64,000 nucleotides of DNA from positions 124,001-188,000 of the forward strand of contig NZ_SJSC01000006.1 in assembly GCF_004352855.1 (NCBI RefSeq), given 5' to 3'. A program made the position numbers and the translations under genes. This document shows, one piece after another, positions 36,841 through 47,000 of the stretch (within the stretch, counting starts at the first letter, position 1; each line of letters opens with the position of its first letter). A model generated the notes under the pieces. That model saw nothing but the letters and a program-made list of their open reading frames with translations, was not told where the DNA came from and did no database searches. This DNA comes from Marinomonas sp. KMM3893 (lineage in GTDB: Bacteria; Pseudomonadota; Gammaproteobacteria; Pseudomonadales; Marinomonadaceae).

Positions 36841-37239
36841 ATGACCTCTTTCTATAATCCCTTATTCGGCGGCCTTCTCATTGGCCTTGCTGCGGCGATT
36901 TACCTAATCACAACAGGTAAGGTGCTGGGCATTAGCGGCATGCTTGCGCAATCCTTATTTAAGGCCAACAAAACGCTGCCTTTGATTTTTTTGCTGGGTT
37001 TAATCATCGGCGGCAGCGCCTATGGTGTATTCACCCAGCAAACTGTCCCATTCCCAGACATACGAAGCCCATGGCTGATGATTGTTTCTGGATTGCTTGT
37101 GGGTTATGGCACCCGCCTAGGAAATGGCTGCACCAGTGGTCATGGTGTATGTGGCCTCGCCAGACTCTCGCCGCGCTCTATGGTGGCGACCGCCATTTTC
37201 ATTTCCACTGCCATCATAACCGTGGCGCTTACTCACTAA
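36841..37239 (+). CDS. YeeE/YedE-family sulfur-transport membrane protein, first half
   Basis: These small proteins form transporters for thiosulfate or other sulfur compounds. The ATG after GGAG (seven bases) gives 132 residues; an open extension of six residues upstream is not favoured. Three to four membrane helices are visible, with the family motifs LGISGMLAQ near 25 and the G-rich GYGTRLGNGCTSGHGVCGLAR at about 90-110, whose cysteines are the likely sulfur relay. Its stop is 11 bases ahead of the partner gene. Two half-size genes in tandem are typical and together equal one full YeeE. The palindrome upstream suggests regulation. Confidence 0.88.
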   Translation: MTSFYNPLFGGLLIGLAAAIYLITTGKVLGISGMLAQSLFKANKTLPLIFLLGLIIGGSAYGVFTQQTVPFPDIRSPWLMIVSGLLVGYGTRLGNGCTSGHGVCGLARLSPRSMVATAIFISTAIITVALTH

Positions 37240-37249
37240 GGAGATCATC

Positions 37250-37660
37250 ATGATATTTTTCATCACACTGCTTTGCGGTTTACTTTTTGGTTTTGGTCTC
37301 GCACTGTCGGAAATGACCAACCCTGCCGTGGTGATTGGCTTCTTGGATATTTTTGGCAACTGGAACCCTTCTTTGATCATTGTAATGGCCGCTGCGGTCG
37401 CCGTGAGCATGATTGGCTATCTGATCAGCAAAAAACAAATCAAACCCCTGCTCACCGATCTCTGGTCGCTTCCCACAGCCAAAATAATTGACAGCAAATT
37501 GATCCTCGGTAGCGCCCTTTTTGGTATCGGTTGGGGACTCAGCGGCTATTGCCCAGGGCCTGGCTTAACCGCACTCATCAACAACCCAGCAGAAGGTCTG
37601 TATTTTGTTATCGCATTGATTGCAGGCAGCGCCTTGTATCAATTTCAACCAACCAAATAA
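37250..37660 (+). CDS. YeeE/YedE-family (DUF6691-type) sulfur-transport membrane protein, second half
   Basis: The 136-residue partner has about four membrane helices. It begins with the GLLFGFGLALSEMTNPAVVIGFLD family signature, and near the end has GIGWGLSGYCPGPGL, with the conserved cysteine equivalent to that of the first protein. AGGAG lies eight bases ahead of the ATG, and the gap from the preceding stop is only ten bases. Together the two would form one sulfur-compound channel in the inner membrane. No sulfurtransferase or rhodanese gene is adjacent to show the substrate. There is no obvious terminator behind it. Confidence 0.88.
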   Translation: MIFFITLLCGLLFGFGLALSEMTNPAVVIGFLDIFGNWNPSLIIVMAAAVAVSMIGYLISKKQIKPLLTDLWSLPTAKIIDSKLILGSALFGIGWGLSGYCPGPGLTALINNPAEGLYFVIALIAGSALYQFQPTK

Positions 37661-37732
37661 AGCCCTATCAGGACAAGACGATTCGCTTCTTTTTAAAAGG
37701 GAATTTTTCATTGTAAAAAACATAAAAAATAC

Positions 37733-37761
37733 TTGACGCTAACCCTTTAGGGTTTTAAATT
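37733..37761 (+). promoter_or_regulatory. Promoter of the decarboxylase gene with a palindrome in the spacer
   Basis: TTGACG (37733-37738) and TAAATT (37756-37761) are 17 bases apart, a near-consensus sigma-70 pair. The spacer contains the exact palindrome AACCCTTTAGGGTT (37741-37754), well placed for a repressor. The expected start is near 37768. Confidence 0.75.
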
Positions 37762-37767
37762 GCGCCC

Positions 37768-37927
37768 GCGTCATTTGCTGAACATAATCCGCACCGCTTC
37801 AACTGCTGCGCTAGTCGCTTAAGGCCCTCGAGCCGGATAAGTAACAGCCATAAGTAGGATGGGGGGAGGTAAAGACGTTTCATCACTTTAATCCGGTTTA
37901 TGTTTAGCCAAAAAGGAACCTAATTCC
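37768..37927 (+). promoter_or_regulatory. About 160-base structured leader of the decarboxylase mRNA
   Basis: The stretch between the predicted start of transcription and the ATG is long for a bacterial leader. An eight-base-pair long-range pairing (AGCCGGAT near 37832 with ATCCGGTT near 37891) would enclose about 50 bases containing a run of six G bases (GGATGGGGGGAGG). The ribosome binding site AAGGAA lies at 37911-37916 and is followed by a possible small GGAA/TTCC hairpin. It does not match a riboswitch class that was recognised, but polyamine genes are often leader-controlled. Confidence 0.5.
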
Positions 37928-39094
37928 ATGACGATCGACGTCCATTCTTTCTACTCTCCAGAACGTTTCGCCCGCTTCAAAGCTTTTACTGAAACAAAAG
38001 AAACCCCTTTTGTTGTGATCGACACAGCCATGATTGATGAAGCCTACACTGAAATTACAACAGGCTTCCCTGTGGCCGATATTTTTTACGCTATTAAAGC
38101 CAACCCAGCGCCAGAAATTCTGACTTTATTGCGTGACCGCGGCTCAAATTTCGACGTAGCATCGCGCTATGAGCTCGATAAGCTATTTTCTATTGGTGGC
38201 GTGTCGCCTGAGCGTGTTAGCTATGGCAACACCATTAAAAAAGCACAGGACGTTCGCTACTTTTACGAAAAAGGCGTACGTATGTTTGCTACAGATTCAG
38301 AAGCTGACCTACGTAATATTGCTAAAGCCGCACCTGGCTCTCGGGTCTATGTGCGCATTTTAACAGAAGGCACTGTTACTGCTGACTGGCCACTATCGCG
38401 TAAATTCGGCTGTCGACCAGATATGGCAATGGACTTGTTGGTATTGGCGAAAGAACTTGGCCTGATTCCATACGGCATATCTTTCCATGTAGGCTCTCAG
38501 CAGCGTGACATTGGTGCTTGGGATGCTGCGATTGCCAGTGTGAAGGTGATTTTTGAACGCCTAAAAGAAGAAGATGGTATTGAACTTGAAATGATTAATA
38601 TGGGCGGCGGTTTTCCGGCCAACTACATTACTCGAACCAATGAGCTATCTACCTATGCTGAGGAAATTTCGCGCTTTTTAGAAGAAGACTTTGGCGACGA
38701 TTTGCCACGCATCATTCTTGAACCAGGCCGTTCTTTGATTTCGAACGCGGGTATTTTGGTCAGCGAAGTTGTGTTGATTGCACGCAAGTCCAACACAGCA
38801 CTAAACCGCTGGGTATACACGGATGTGGGTAAATTCTCAGGCCTTATTGAAACACTGGATGAGTCCATTAAATACCCTATCCATGTTGATAAGAAAGGCG
38901 AGTTGGAAGAAGTGATCATTGCCGGTCCTACGTGCGACAGTGCCGACATCATGTATGAGAACTACAAATACGGCTTGCCATTGAATCTGGCCATTGGCGA
39001 CCGCATGTACTGGCTATCAACAGGCGCCTACACCACCACTTACAGTGCTGTGGAATTCAACGGCTTTCCGCCGCTGGCGTCTTACTACTTATAA
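37928..39094 (+). CDS. Ornithine/lysine decarboxylase, alanine-racemase fold (PLP)
   Basis: The enzyme makes putrescine or cadaverine. The 388-residue protein has the eukaryotic-type ODC fold: the PLP lysine in FYAIKANPAP near residue 57, HVGSQ near 190, the phosphate-binding GGGFP near 229, EPGRSL near 268 and the C-terminal catalytic cysteine in GPTCDSADIMYE near 330-341. The family contains ornithine and lysine-preferring enzymes, and the substrate cannot be decided from these motifs alone. It has its own sigma-70 promoter with a palindromic spacer, a long leader and a terminator. Its length is normal. Confidence 0.92.
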   Translation: MTIDVHSFYSPERFARFKAFTETKETPFVVIDTAMIDEAYTEITTGFPVADIFYAIKANPAPEILTLLRDRGSNFDVASRYELDKLFSIGGVSPERVSYGNTIKKAQDVRYFYEKGVRMFATDSEADLRNIAKAAPGSRVYVRILTEGTVTADWPLSRKFGCRPDMAMDLLVLAKELGLIPYGISFHVGSQQRDIGAWDAAIASVKVIFERLKEEDGIELEMINMGGGFPANYITRTNELSTYAEEISRFLEEDFGDDLPRIILEPGRSLISNAGILVSEVVLIARKSNTALNRWVYTDVGKFSGLIETLDESIKYPIHVDKKGELEEVIIAGPTCDSADIMYENYKYGLPLNLAIGDRMYWLSTGAYTTTYSAVEFNGFPPLASYYL

Positions 39095-39138
39095 TCTTCG
39101 TTCGCTTACTGTCCAGTAAGCCATCGTTAAAACACAGC

Positions 39139-39169
39139 GCCTCGCTGGGACCATCCAGCGAGGCTTTTT
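39139..39169 (+). terminator. Intrinsic terminator of the decarboxylase gene
   Basis: GCCTCGCTGG and CCAGCGAGGC form a perfect ten-base-pair stem with a six-base loop, followed by five T bases, 45 bases after the stop. Confidence 0.92.
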
Positions 39170-39256
39170 ATTGCGCCTCACCATTAAATAACCATAAGCC
39201 GGTTGCAGCCATCGAGAAGTTAAGGATAATTGCCTTATCTATATAAGGAGAACACC

Positions 39257-40111
39257 TTGTCTTATTTTGTTAGCGACCTCTGCATTTACCCAATAAAGTC
39301 CATTAAAGGCATCTCCCTAACCACCAGCCAAGTAAATCTAGATGGCTTATTAGGCGATCGACGCTACATGATCACCAAGCCAAACGGTGATTTTTTGACG
39401 GGCAGAGAGCACCCTACGCTCACGTTATTAACGGCATTGCCATTGGGCGAAGATCGCTGGCAGCTAACCCACCCTAATGCAGAATCCCCTTTAGATCTTG
39501 ATCCCAGCACCTTTAAAAAAGATTACCAAGAGGTGATCATTTGGGAGAACCCAGTAGCCGGACAATCTTGCTCCGAACAAGCAAACCAGTGGTTCAGCAA
39601 AATCCTCAACGACGAGGTAGCCCTGGTGTACTTTGGTGACCAATCCTCCCGCGTCACCAGTCGTCGACCTGACAAACCGGTTGCTTTTGCCGATGGCTAC
39701 CCATTTTTGCTGACCACCAAGGCCTCACTCGACGAACTCAATAAAAGCTGTCCAGAAGACATCCAAATGGCGCAATTTCGCCCTAACATTGTGGTCGATG
39801 GCGACCTTCCTTTTGCCGAAGACAGCTGGAAACGCATTAAGATTGGCGACGTCATATTTGAGAACGTCAAACCTTGTGAGCGCTGCATTTTCACCACCAT
39901 CAACCCAGATACGGGCGAACGCAGCAGAAAAGGCGAACCGATGAAAACCCTTGGGAAATTCCGTCTTGTGAAAAAAGAAGGCGTGCTGTTTGGGATCAAC
40001 CTGATTGCTGAAAATAGCGGCACTATTCAGCAAGGAGACCGCGTAGAAATTTTAGAATATCAAGACGCGCCAGTGCTGGATGACAGGCGCATCAAGTCCT
40101 CTAAGCAGTAA
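39257..40111 (+). CDS. MOSC-domain protein (YcbX-like molybdenum cofactor sulfurase C-terminal family)
   Basis: MOSC proteins carry or use the molybdenum cofactor. From TTG 39257-39259, which follows AAGGAG by seven bases, the product has 284 residues. The N-terminal MOSC_N beta-barrel (about 1-115) starts with the characteristic YPIKSIKGISL. The MOSC domain (about 120-275) has DGYPFLLTT, QFRPNIVVDGDLPFAEDSW and the cofactor cysteine in KPCERCIFTTINPDTGER. E. coli YcbX also has a C-terminal [2Fe-2S] ferredoxin domain, which is absent here. A longer TTG start at 39230 overlaps the ribosome binding site and is rejected. The gene is alone with its own terminator. Confidence 0.88.
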   Translation: MSYFVSDLCIYPIKSIKGISLTTSQVNLDGLLGDRRYMITKPNGDFLTGREHPTLTLLTALPLGEDRWQLTHPNAESPLDLDPSTFKKDYQEVIIWENPVAGQSCSEQANQWFSKILNDEVALVYFGDQSSRVTSRRPDKPVAFADGYPFLLTTKASLDELNKSCPEDIQMAQFRPNIVVDGDLPFAEDSWKRIKIGDVIFENVKPCERCIFTTINPDTGERSRKGEPMKTLGKFRLVKKEGVLFGINLIAENSGTIQQGDRVEILEYQDAPVLDDRRIKSSKQ

Positions 40112-40131
40112 GTCTCGATTAATAGACATAA

Positions 40132-40163
40132 AAAAAGGGAAGCCAACACTGGCTTCCCTTTTT
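40132..40163. terminator. Bidirectional terminator between the MOSC gene and ybiT
   Basis: AAAAAGGGAAGCCA and TGGCTTCCCTTTTT form a 14-base-pair stem with loop ACAC. It serves the converging genes ending at 40111 and 40186. Confidence 0.92.
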
Positions 40164-40185
40164 ATTTGCAATCAAAAAGCGATGA

Positions 40186-41772
40186 TTAAGCTTCTTGTTT
40201 TGCCAAGTATTCGTCGTAAGTACCGTGGAAGTCAACGATGCCTTCACTGGTTACTTCCATAATACGGGTTGCCAAAGAAGAGACAAACTCGCGGTCATGA
40301 CTGACAAAAATCAAGGTGCCTGGGTAGTTTTCAAGCGCCAAGTTCAAAGACTCGATGGATTCCATGTCCATGTGGTTAGTCGGCTCATCCATTACCAATA
40401 CGTTGGGCTTCTGCAGCATCAACTTACCGAATAACATACGACCTTGCTCACCACCAGATAAGACCTTAACAGACTTTTTGATGTCATTTTGCGAGAACAA
40501 CAAACGCCCTAAAGTGCCACGAATAACTTGCTCATCGTCGCCTTCTTGACCCCATTGCCCCATCCACTCGATCAAATCAACGTCTTTCTCAAATTCATGA
40601 GCGTGATCTTGAGCGTAGTAACCAATATTGGCATTTTCAGACCATTTCACAGTACCGCTCGTTAGCTCTGTATCGCCAACCAAACATTTCAACAAGGTGG
40701 TTTTACCGATACCGTTTGGCCCGATCACCGCAATGCGCTCGCCCACTTCCACCATCATGTTCAAGCCGCTGAACAATTGCTCATCGTAAGACTTGGACAA
40801 TTTTTCCACTTGAACCGCCATACGGTGCAATTTCTTTTCTTGCTCAAAGCGAATAAATGGGTTTTGTCGGCTAGATGGCTTAACGTCTTCCAGCTGGATT
40901 TTATCAATTTGCTTCGCACGAGAGGTTGCTTGTTTGGATTTTGACGCGTTCGCAGAAAAGCGACTTACAAACGATTTCAGCTCGTTAATTTGTGCTTTTT
41001 TCTTCGCATTGTCAGACAACAGACGCTCGCGAGCTTGTGTCGCCGCCGTCATGTACTCATCGTAGTTACCAGAGAAAAGGCGCAACTCACCGTAGTCCAA
41101 GTCAGCCATGTTAGTACACACGGAGTTCAAGAAGTGACGGTCATGGGAAATAATGATCATGGTGCAATTACGCTCAACCAAAACCCCTTCCAACCAACGA
41201 ATGGTGTTGATGTCCAAGTTGTTGGTAGGCTCGTCCAATAACAATATTTCAGGATCAGAGAACAAGGCTTGCGCCAACAATACACGCAGTTTTAAACCTG
41301 GAGCCACTTCACTCATTAGGCCGTAATGCTGTTCCGTTGGGATACCAACGCCTAACAACAATTCTCCGGCACGAGCGTCAGCCGTGTAACCGTCCATTTC
41401 TGCAAATTCTGCTTCAAGGTCGCCAGCACGAAGGCCGTCTTCCTCAGTCATCTCAGGGTTCGCGTAGATCGCGTCTTTTTCTGCCTTAACAGCCCACAAT
41501 TCAGTGTGCCCCATGATCACAGTATCGATCACAGAATATTCTTCGTAAGCAAATTGGTCCTGTTTCAACTTACCAAGACGCTCATTTGGATCTTTGGATA
41601 CGTTGCCGGAACTTGGCTCTAGATCACCGCCAAGGATTTTCATGAAAGTGGATTTACCACATCCATTTGCACCGATTAAACCGTAGCGTTTGCCTTCTGC
41701 AAATTTTACGGAGACATTTTCAAACAAAGGTTTGGCACCAAATTGCATGGTGATATTGGCCGTTATTAACAA
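40186..41772 (-). CDS. ybiT: ABC-F family ATPase YbiT
   Basis: ABC-F proteins bind ribosomes and modulate translation rather than transport. The 528-residue protein has two ATPase domains: Walker [10 protein letters not shown] near 35-43 and GPNGIGKTT near 350-358, signatures LSGGEQGR in the second and a degenerate APGLKLR in the first, and Walker [12 protein letters not shown] and [10 protein letters not shown]. The linker between them contains the basic [19 protein letters not shown] stretch of the ribosome-contacting arm. It is close to E. coli YbiT in length and sequence. Translation starts at TTG with GGAAGA upstream, as no ATG is available. Confidence 0.95.
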   Translation of the reverse strand: MLITANITMQFGAKPLFENVSVKFAEGKRYGLIGANGCGKSTFMKILGGDLEPSSGNVSKDPNERLGKLKQDQFAYEEYSVIDTVIMGHTELWAVKAEKDAIYANPEMTEEDGLRAGDLEAEFAEMDGYTADARAGELLLGVGIPTEQHYGLMSEVAPGLKLRVLLAQALFSDPEILLLDEPTNNLDINTIRWLEGVLVERNCTMIIISHDRHFLNSVCTNMADLDYGELRLFSGNYDEYMTAATQARERLLSDNAKKKAQINELKSFVSRFSANASKSKQATSRAKQIDKIQLEDVKPSSRQNPFIRFEQEKKLHRMAVQVEKLSKSYDEQLFSGLNMMVEVGERIAVIGPNGIGKTTLLKCLVGDTELTSGTVKWSENANIGYYAQDHAHEFEKDVDLIEWMGQWGQEGDDEQVIRGTLGRLLFSQNDIKKSVKVLSGGEQGRMLFGKLMLQKPNVLVMDEPTNHMDMESIESLNLALENYPGTLIFVSHDREFVSSLATRIMEVTSEGIVDFHGTYDEYLAKQEA

Positions 41773-42110
41773 GGTAATCTTCCACTTTTCATGACGTAAA
41801 TTTAGGCGCTTATTATCAGCTGCCCTTGATGGCGCGTATTATCGCACAAATACCTCTCACTCTTTAAGCCACAAAATCATTATTGCGCGTAATAAAGCAA
41901 AGTAAAGTGACAGCGCCTCTGTTTGGCACAGAGAATAGATTGTATTTTTGAACGCTTGGTTACATATTCGCTCTAATGGTTACCAGAGAAAACAAAACAC
42001 CCCTTTTCTTGAAAGAGGCGTCTACTTCACACTGTACCGTAAGCAAAACAGCTTAAGAATATCGCACAACAACCGATAATAAAGATAACCAACATCGGCG
42101 GGAGAACATA
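41773..42110. other. Intergenic region between divergent ybiT and the cyclic-nucleotide-binding gene
   Basis: No credible small gene is seen. The ybiT side contains an A+T-rich, possible promoter with GCGCGTATTATCGC near 41830. A short partial copy, GCGCGTAATAAAG, occurs at about 41884 and could be a shared half-site. On the other side GGCGGGAGAAC is the ribosome binding site of the downstream gene. No terminator or known riboswitch was recognised. Confidence 0.45.
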
Positions 42111-42602
42111 ATGCGTACCGTCCAAGCATATGAAACAGAATTTGACATTTCACCCAAACGGCTTAAAGAAGGCTCTATTTTCGGCGCACTGTCAGAAGAC
42201 GCCATACAATACCTTCTAGATAACGGCCTTATTCACGCCGCCCAAAAAGGCGATGAAATTTTCCACTACAACGACAAAGGAGAGAGTTTTTACGCTGTCC
42301 TTCACGGCAGCCTAGACTTCTTCAAACAACACCAACACAAAGTATTACACACGCGTGACGTGGAATTTGGCGAAGCGATTGGTTTCGTCTCTATGGTGGC
42401 TCTTCATGGACGAGTGGGCACCGCCTACGCCAAAGAAGACAGCTTATTACTGGAAGTAACCAGCACCCTCTTCAGTGACTTCCATGACACTTACCCTTTC
42501 GATTTTGGAATACTACTGATGAATTTGGCCAGAGACATGGCGCGAAATATTAGAGAGCTCAGTAACGCACTGGTAGAGCATGAAGTTGGCGCGCACCTAT
42601 GA
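42111..42602 (+). CDS. Stand-alone cyclic-nucleotide-binding (Crp-like) domain protein
   Basis: The 163-residue protein is a single cNMP-binding beta-barrel followed by a helix. The barrel includes KGDEIFHYNDKGESFYAVLHGSLDFF near 43-68 and the phosphate-binding cassette region FGEAIGFVSMVALHGRVGTAYA near 86-107, where the classical RxSA arginine is replaced by a histidine-glycine-arginine context, so cyclic AMP may not be the ligand. There is no DNA-binding HTH, unlike Crp or Fnr. The C-terminal MARNIRELSNALVEHE helix probably dimerises. A GGGAGAAC sequence precedes the ATG. No enzymatic partner domain is nearby. Confidence 0.82.
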   Translation: MRTVQAYETEFDISPKRLKEGSIFGALSEDAIQYLLDNGLIHAAQKGDEIFHYNDKGESFYAVLHGSLDFFKQHQHKVLHTRDVEFGEAIGFVSMVALHGRVGTAYAKEDSLLLEVTSTLFSDFHDTYPFDFGILLMNLARDMARNIRELSNALVEHEVGAHL

Positions 42603-42813
42603 CATCTGCATCATTAAGACAGCCACTAGGGCGGATCATAAGGCAATGAAAGAAGCGTGATTTAAGCTTGCATTGAAAGGGAATGGCATTAAAAAAGAAT
42701 GGCACTGAAAGAAGTTCATCAGCCTCCAGCAACGGCTGAAGCAAAAAGGTAAAAAACTGAATCTACATTAAGCGAGCCACAGATTGATCTTTTCAACCTG
42801 TGGCCAAACAACA

Positions 42814-43164
42814 CTATTTCTCAGCGGCAACCACGGAAATCTCCACTAACAACTCCGCTCTGGCCATACGCGCTTCAACACAGGCGCGTGCTGGAGCATG
42901 ACCTTCTGGCACCCAAGCATCCCAAACAGCGTTCATGGCAGCAAAGTCTTTCATATCACGAATGTAGATAGTCGCAGACAAGATATGCTCTTTATCAGAC
43001 CCTGCTTGCGCCAACAGATTTTCCACTTTATCAAGCATGGTCGCCGTTTGCTCAGTAATATCAGTATTGGCATCCGCCCCTACTTGACCACAAAGGTAAA
43101 TGGTTCCTTGATGCTTAACAATGCGACTCATGCGCTGGGCAGTTTCCATACGTGTAATAGACAT
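42814..43164 (-). CDS. RidA family (YjgF/UK114-like) protein
   Basis: RidA-type proteins hydrolyse reactive enamine/imine intermediates of PLP enzymes. From ATG 43162-43164, seven bases after AGAGGAA, the product has 116 residues. It has the family outline: YLCGQVG near 22-28, a middle helix with [23 protein letters not shown], a [19 protein letters not shown] segment and the C-terminal arginine/glutamate site in [22 protein letters not shown]. It belongs to the subgroup without all residues of canonical RidA, so a different substrate is possible. It is a single gene, followed by a 7-bp hairpin (42776-42804) without a T-run. Confidence 0.88.
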   Translation of the reverse strand: MSITRMETAQRMSRIVKHQGTIYLCGQVGADANTDITEQTATMLDKVENLLAQAGSDKEHILSATIYIRDMKDFAAMNAVWDAWVPEGHAPARACVEARMARAELLVEISVVAAEK

Positions 43165-43278
43165 AAACAAATTCCTCTAATGATTGCTTAACGGGTGAAT
43201 GGGGACAATCTTAACAAATAAAAAATAGAGAATCCCACTTAAAAACAACCAAGATACAAAATATGATATGGCTATTTT

Positions 43279-43887
43279 TTAGAATTCCAGTCCTTTCTGT
43301 GCTTTTATGCCACGTTTAAAAGCATGTTTCACTTCTTTAATCTCGCTCACCGTGTCGGCTAACTCAACCAGTGATTCCGACGCCCCTCTGCCAGTTACCA
43401 CAAGATGCTGAGTGTCTGGTCGATTCATCAATGCCTCCAACACCACACCCTCTTCAAGGTATTCGTAGTGCAACAAATAGGTCAATTCATCCAACACAAC
43501 CAAATCAAAAGCAGGGTCTGCCAACATGGCTGCCGCTTGCTGCCAAGCTTCATTAGACGATGCGATATCCGCCTCACGGTTTTGCGTCTCCCAAGTAAAA
43601 CCCGACGGCATAATCTCCCACTGAACGTTCGGCTGCGCTTTAAAAAAGTCTATTTCGCCCGTGTTCCATTCGCCTTTTAAAAACTGCACCACCCCCACTT
43701 TCATACCGTGACCCAAGGCGCGCGCCACCATACCAAGCGCCGAGCTGGATTTGCCCTTACCATTGCCGGTCAGCAACACAAAAGTTCCCTTGTCTTCTTG
43801 CGCTTTAGCAATGCGTTTATCAACGTGCTTTTTGATTGCTTGCATGCGCAATTGATGCTGTTCTGGATCTTTAATGGTTTTTGCCAT
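43279..43887 (-). CDS. cobO: Cob(I)yrinic acid a,c-diamide adenosyltransferase
   Basis: CobO/BtuR adds the 5'-deoxyadenosyl group to reduced corrinoids, giving coenzyme B12. The start chosen is ATG 43885-43887, six bases after GGAG, making 202 residues; the open frame starts four codons earlier. The P-loop-like TGNGKGKSSSALG lies near 37-49 and the WETQNREADIA and DLVVLDELTYLLHYEYL regions bind ATP and corrinoid. No cobalamin riboswitch was seen upstream. It lies next to metH, whose cofactor depends on corrinoid supply, but metH needs methylcobalamin rather than the adenosyl form. Confidence 0.94.
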   Translation of the reverse strand: MAKTIKDPEQHQLRMQAIKKHVDKRIAKAQEDKGTFVLLTGNGKGKSSSALGMVARALGHGMKVGVVQFLKGEWNTGEIDFFKAQPNVQWEIMPSGFTWETQNREADIASSNEAWQQAAAMLADPAFDLVVLDELTYLLHYEYLEEGVVLEALMNRPDTQHLVVTGRGASESLVELADTVSEIKEVKHAFKRGIKAQKGLEF

Positions 43888-43974
43888 CGTGTTCTCCATT
43901 CACTGTTAGAAAGTCATTATTAACACGGTTTTTCTAGACACTGGCTGCTAAAAAACACCTTCTAGAAAGTAAAA

Positions 43975-44008
43975 AAACCTTACCTACGACCAAGCATAGA
44001 TAAGGTTT
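43975..44008 (-). terminator. Intrinsic terminator of metH
   Basis: AAACCTTA and TAAGGTTT (with a further CTA/TAG pairing inside) form a stem followed by seven T bases on the minus strand, 22 bases after the metH stop. Confidence 0.8.
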
Positions 44009-44030
44009 AACCGATTCACTCGATGTTTTT

Positions 44031-47000
44031 TTAGATACGATCGTCTTCTGGATCGTAACCAAGGTTTGGTGATAACCAGCGCTCGGCATCGTCTTTTGAC
44101 ATGCCTTTACGAGCCGCGTAATCATCCACCTGATCTGGACCTATTTTGCCCACACCAAAATAGGTGCTGTCTGGATGCGCAAAATACCAGCCACTTACCG
44201 CAGCGGTCGGTAACATAGCGAAGCTTTCTGTAATTTCCATATCAATTTTATCTTTGACATCCAACAACGACCAAAGCTTAGCTTTCTCAGTATGATCCGG
44301 GCACGCAGGATACCCTGGCGCAGGACGCATCCCTTGATATTTCTCTTTGATCAACTCTTGATTGGTTAACGTCTCTTCTGCGGCATACCCCCAGAACTCT
44401 TTACGTACTCTTTCATGGAGGTATTCGGCCGTCGCTTCTGCAAGACGATCCGCCACCGCTTTAATCATAATAGAGTTGTAATCGTCATGGTCTGCCTCGT
44501 AGGCTGCAACCAAAGGATCAATACCAAAGCCTGCGGCACAAGCAAATGCGCCCATATAATCCGCGACACCACTGTCTTTAGGCGCCACAAAATCCGCCAA
44601 GCTGTGATTGTATTTACCCGGCGCAGTCAGCTCATTTTGAATGCGTAAGAAAGACAGGCGTTCAATGACTTCGGTGCGAGTTTCATCCGCGTAAATTTCA
44701 ATGTCATCATGATTCACTTGGTTTGCCGGGAACAAGCCCACCACAGCTCGCGCTTTTAAGCTCTTTGTGGCGATCACTTCTTCGAGCATTTCCAGCGCAT
44801 CGTGATAGACACGAGTCGCTTCTACACCAACCACCTCATCCGTTAGGATGCGCGGATAAGCGCCCGCCAATTCCCATGTTTGAAAAAATGGCGTCCAATC
44901 GATGTAATCCTTAACCACATTCAAATCAATGTCATTTTCCGTTAACACAGTAATGCCAAGCTTGCTTGGTTTAACGATATTGTCTTCAAACACCAGCGGC
45001 GCTTTATTAAGACGCGCCTTGTCCAAGGACACACGACGACCCGCTTTAGCGCGATCTTTATAGCGGATACGTGTTTTCTCATAATCCAGCTTGATCTCAT
45101 CAACAAACTTCTGACGACGCTCCGTATCTTTACTCAGTAAAGTACTGGCCACACCGACACTACGAGACGCATTGGTTACGTGTACAACTTGGTTGTTCTT
45201 GTAGTTTTGCTCAATTTTTACCGCGGTATGGGCTTTAGAAGTGGTCGCCCCACCAATCATCACAGGCAAAGTAAAACCTTGGCGCTGCATTTCTTTTGCC
45301 ACGTGCACCATTTCATCCAAAGATGGGGTAATCAAACCGGACAGACCGATCATGTCAGCCCCTTCTTCTTTGGCGGTACGCAGGATTTTCTCAGCCGGCA
45401 CCATAACGCCCAAATCGATCACTTCAAAGTTATTACATTGCAACACCACACCCACGATGTTTTTACCGATATCGTGCACATCGCCTTTCACTGTGGCCAT
45501 CACAATTTTGCCATTACTAGAAGACGCCGTGTCCATGTTGCGGGCTTTTTCTTCTTCGATATAAGGCATCAAATACGCCACCGCTTTTTTCATTACGCGA
45601 GCGGATTTCACCACTTGCGGCAAGAACATTTTGCCGGAGCCAAACAAGTCACCAACAATGCCCATACCGTCCATTAATGGGCCTTCAATCACCTCTAATG
45701 GTCGATCAAACGCCAAGCGAGCTTCTTCTGTGTCTTCGTCTATAAACTCTGTGATGCCTTTTACCAAAGCATGACTTAAGCGCGCAGAAACGGGCAAACC
45801 GCGCCATTCTTGGGTTTCTTTTTCAGCCACTTCACCGGTGCCGGCAAACTCTCCCGCCATCGCCAACAAATTGTCGGTCGCGTCCGGTGTTCTGTTTAGT
45901 ACCGCATCTTCAACCGCATCGCGCAGTTTTAGAGGAATGTCTTCATACAAGGCCAACTGACCGGCATTGACAATCCCCATGGTCATGCCTTGCTTAATCG
46001 CATGGTACAAAAAGACCGCGTGAATCGCTTCACGAACAGGGTTATTACCACGAAACGAAAAAGACACATTCGACACACCGCCAGAGACTTTCGCATAAGG
46101 CAATTCACGAGTAATGTCGCCAGTCGCTTCAATAAAGTCCAACGCATAACGGTTGTGTTCTTCTATCCCGGTTGCAATGGCAAAGATATTAGGGTCAAAA
46201 ATAATGTCTTCTGGTGGGAAGCCAACTTCGTCCACCAAAATCTTGTAAGAACGACGACAAATATCAATCTTCCGCTGGCGAGTGTCCGCTTGACCGGTCT
46301 CATCGAACGCCATCACAATCACAGCCGCGCCGTATTTCATTAGCTTGCGCGCCTGCTCTCTAAAGTTGTCTTCCCCTTCTTTCATGCTGATGGAGTTAAC
46401 CACCCCTTTGCCTTGAACCCACTTAAGGCCGGCTTCAAGAATCTCCCATTTAGAAGAGTCCAGCATGATTGGCACACGAGAGATATCCGGCTCTGAGGCG
46501 ATGAGCTTCAAGAAACGCTCCATCGCTGCCTGAGAATCCAACATGCCTTCATCCATGTTGATGTCGATGATCTGCGCACCGTTTTCCACTTGCTGACGCG
46601 CCACATCTAGGGCGGTGTCGAAATCCCCTTCTTTGATCAAGCGCTTAAACATTGCCGAACCTGTGACATTGGTTCGCTCGCCCACGTTCACAAACAAGCT
46701 GTCGCCATCAATATTAAATGGCTCCAAGCCAGATAAGCGACACGCTTTTTCAATCGTCGGAATCACCCGTGGTGTAGACTGCTCGAACGCCTTCGCAAAC
46801 GCTTCAATATGGCTCGGTCCGGTGCCACAGCAACCACCAATAATGTTAATAAAACCGGAGTCGACCCAACTTTTGATCTCATCAAGCATTTCTTCTGGTG
46901 TTTCATCGTACTCACCAAAGGCATTAGGCAAGCCCGCGTTTGGATGCGCAGAAACATGGGTGTCAGCAATTCTAGACAGTTCGTCTATGTATTGGCGTAA

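Noticed and set aside
42776..42804. GCCACAG/CTGTGGC hairpin behind the RidA gene as an intrinsic terminator.
   Set aside because: The stem is only seven base pairs with a 15-base loop and no T-run follows.
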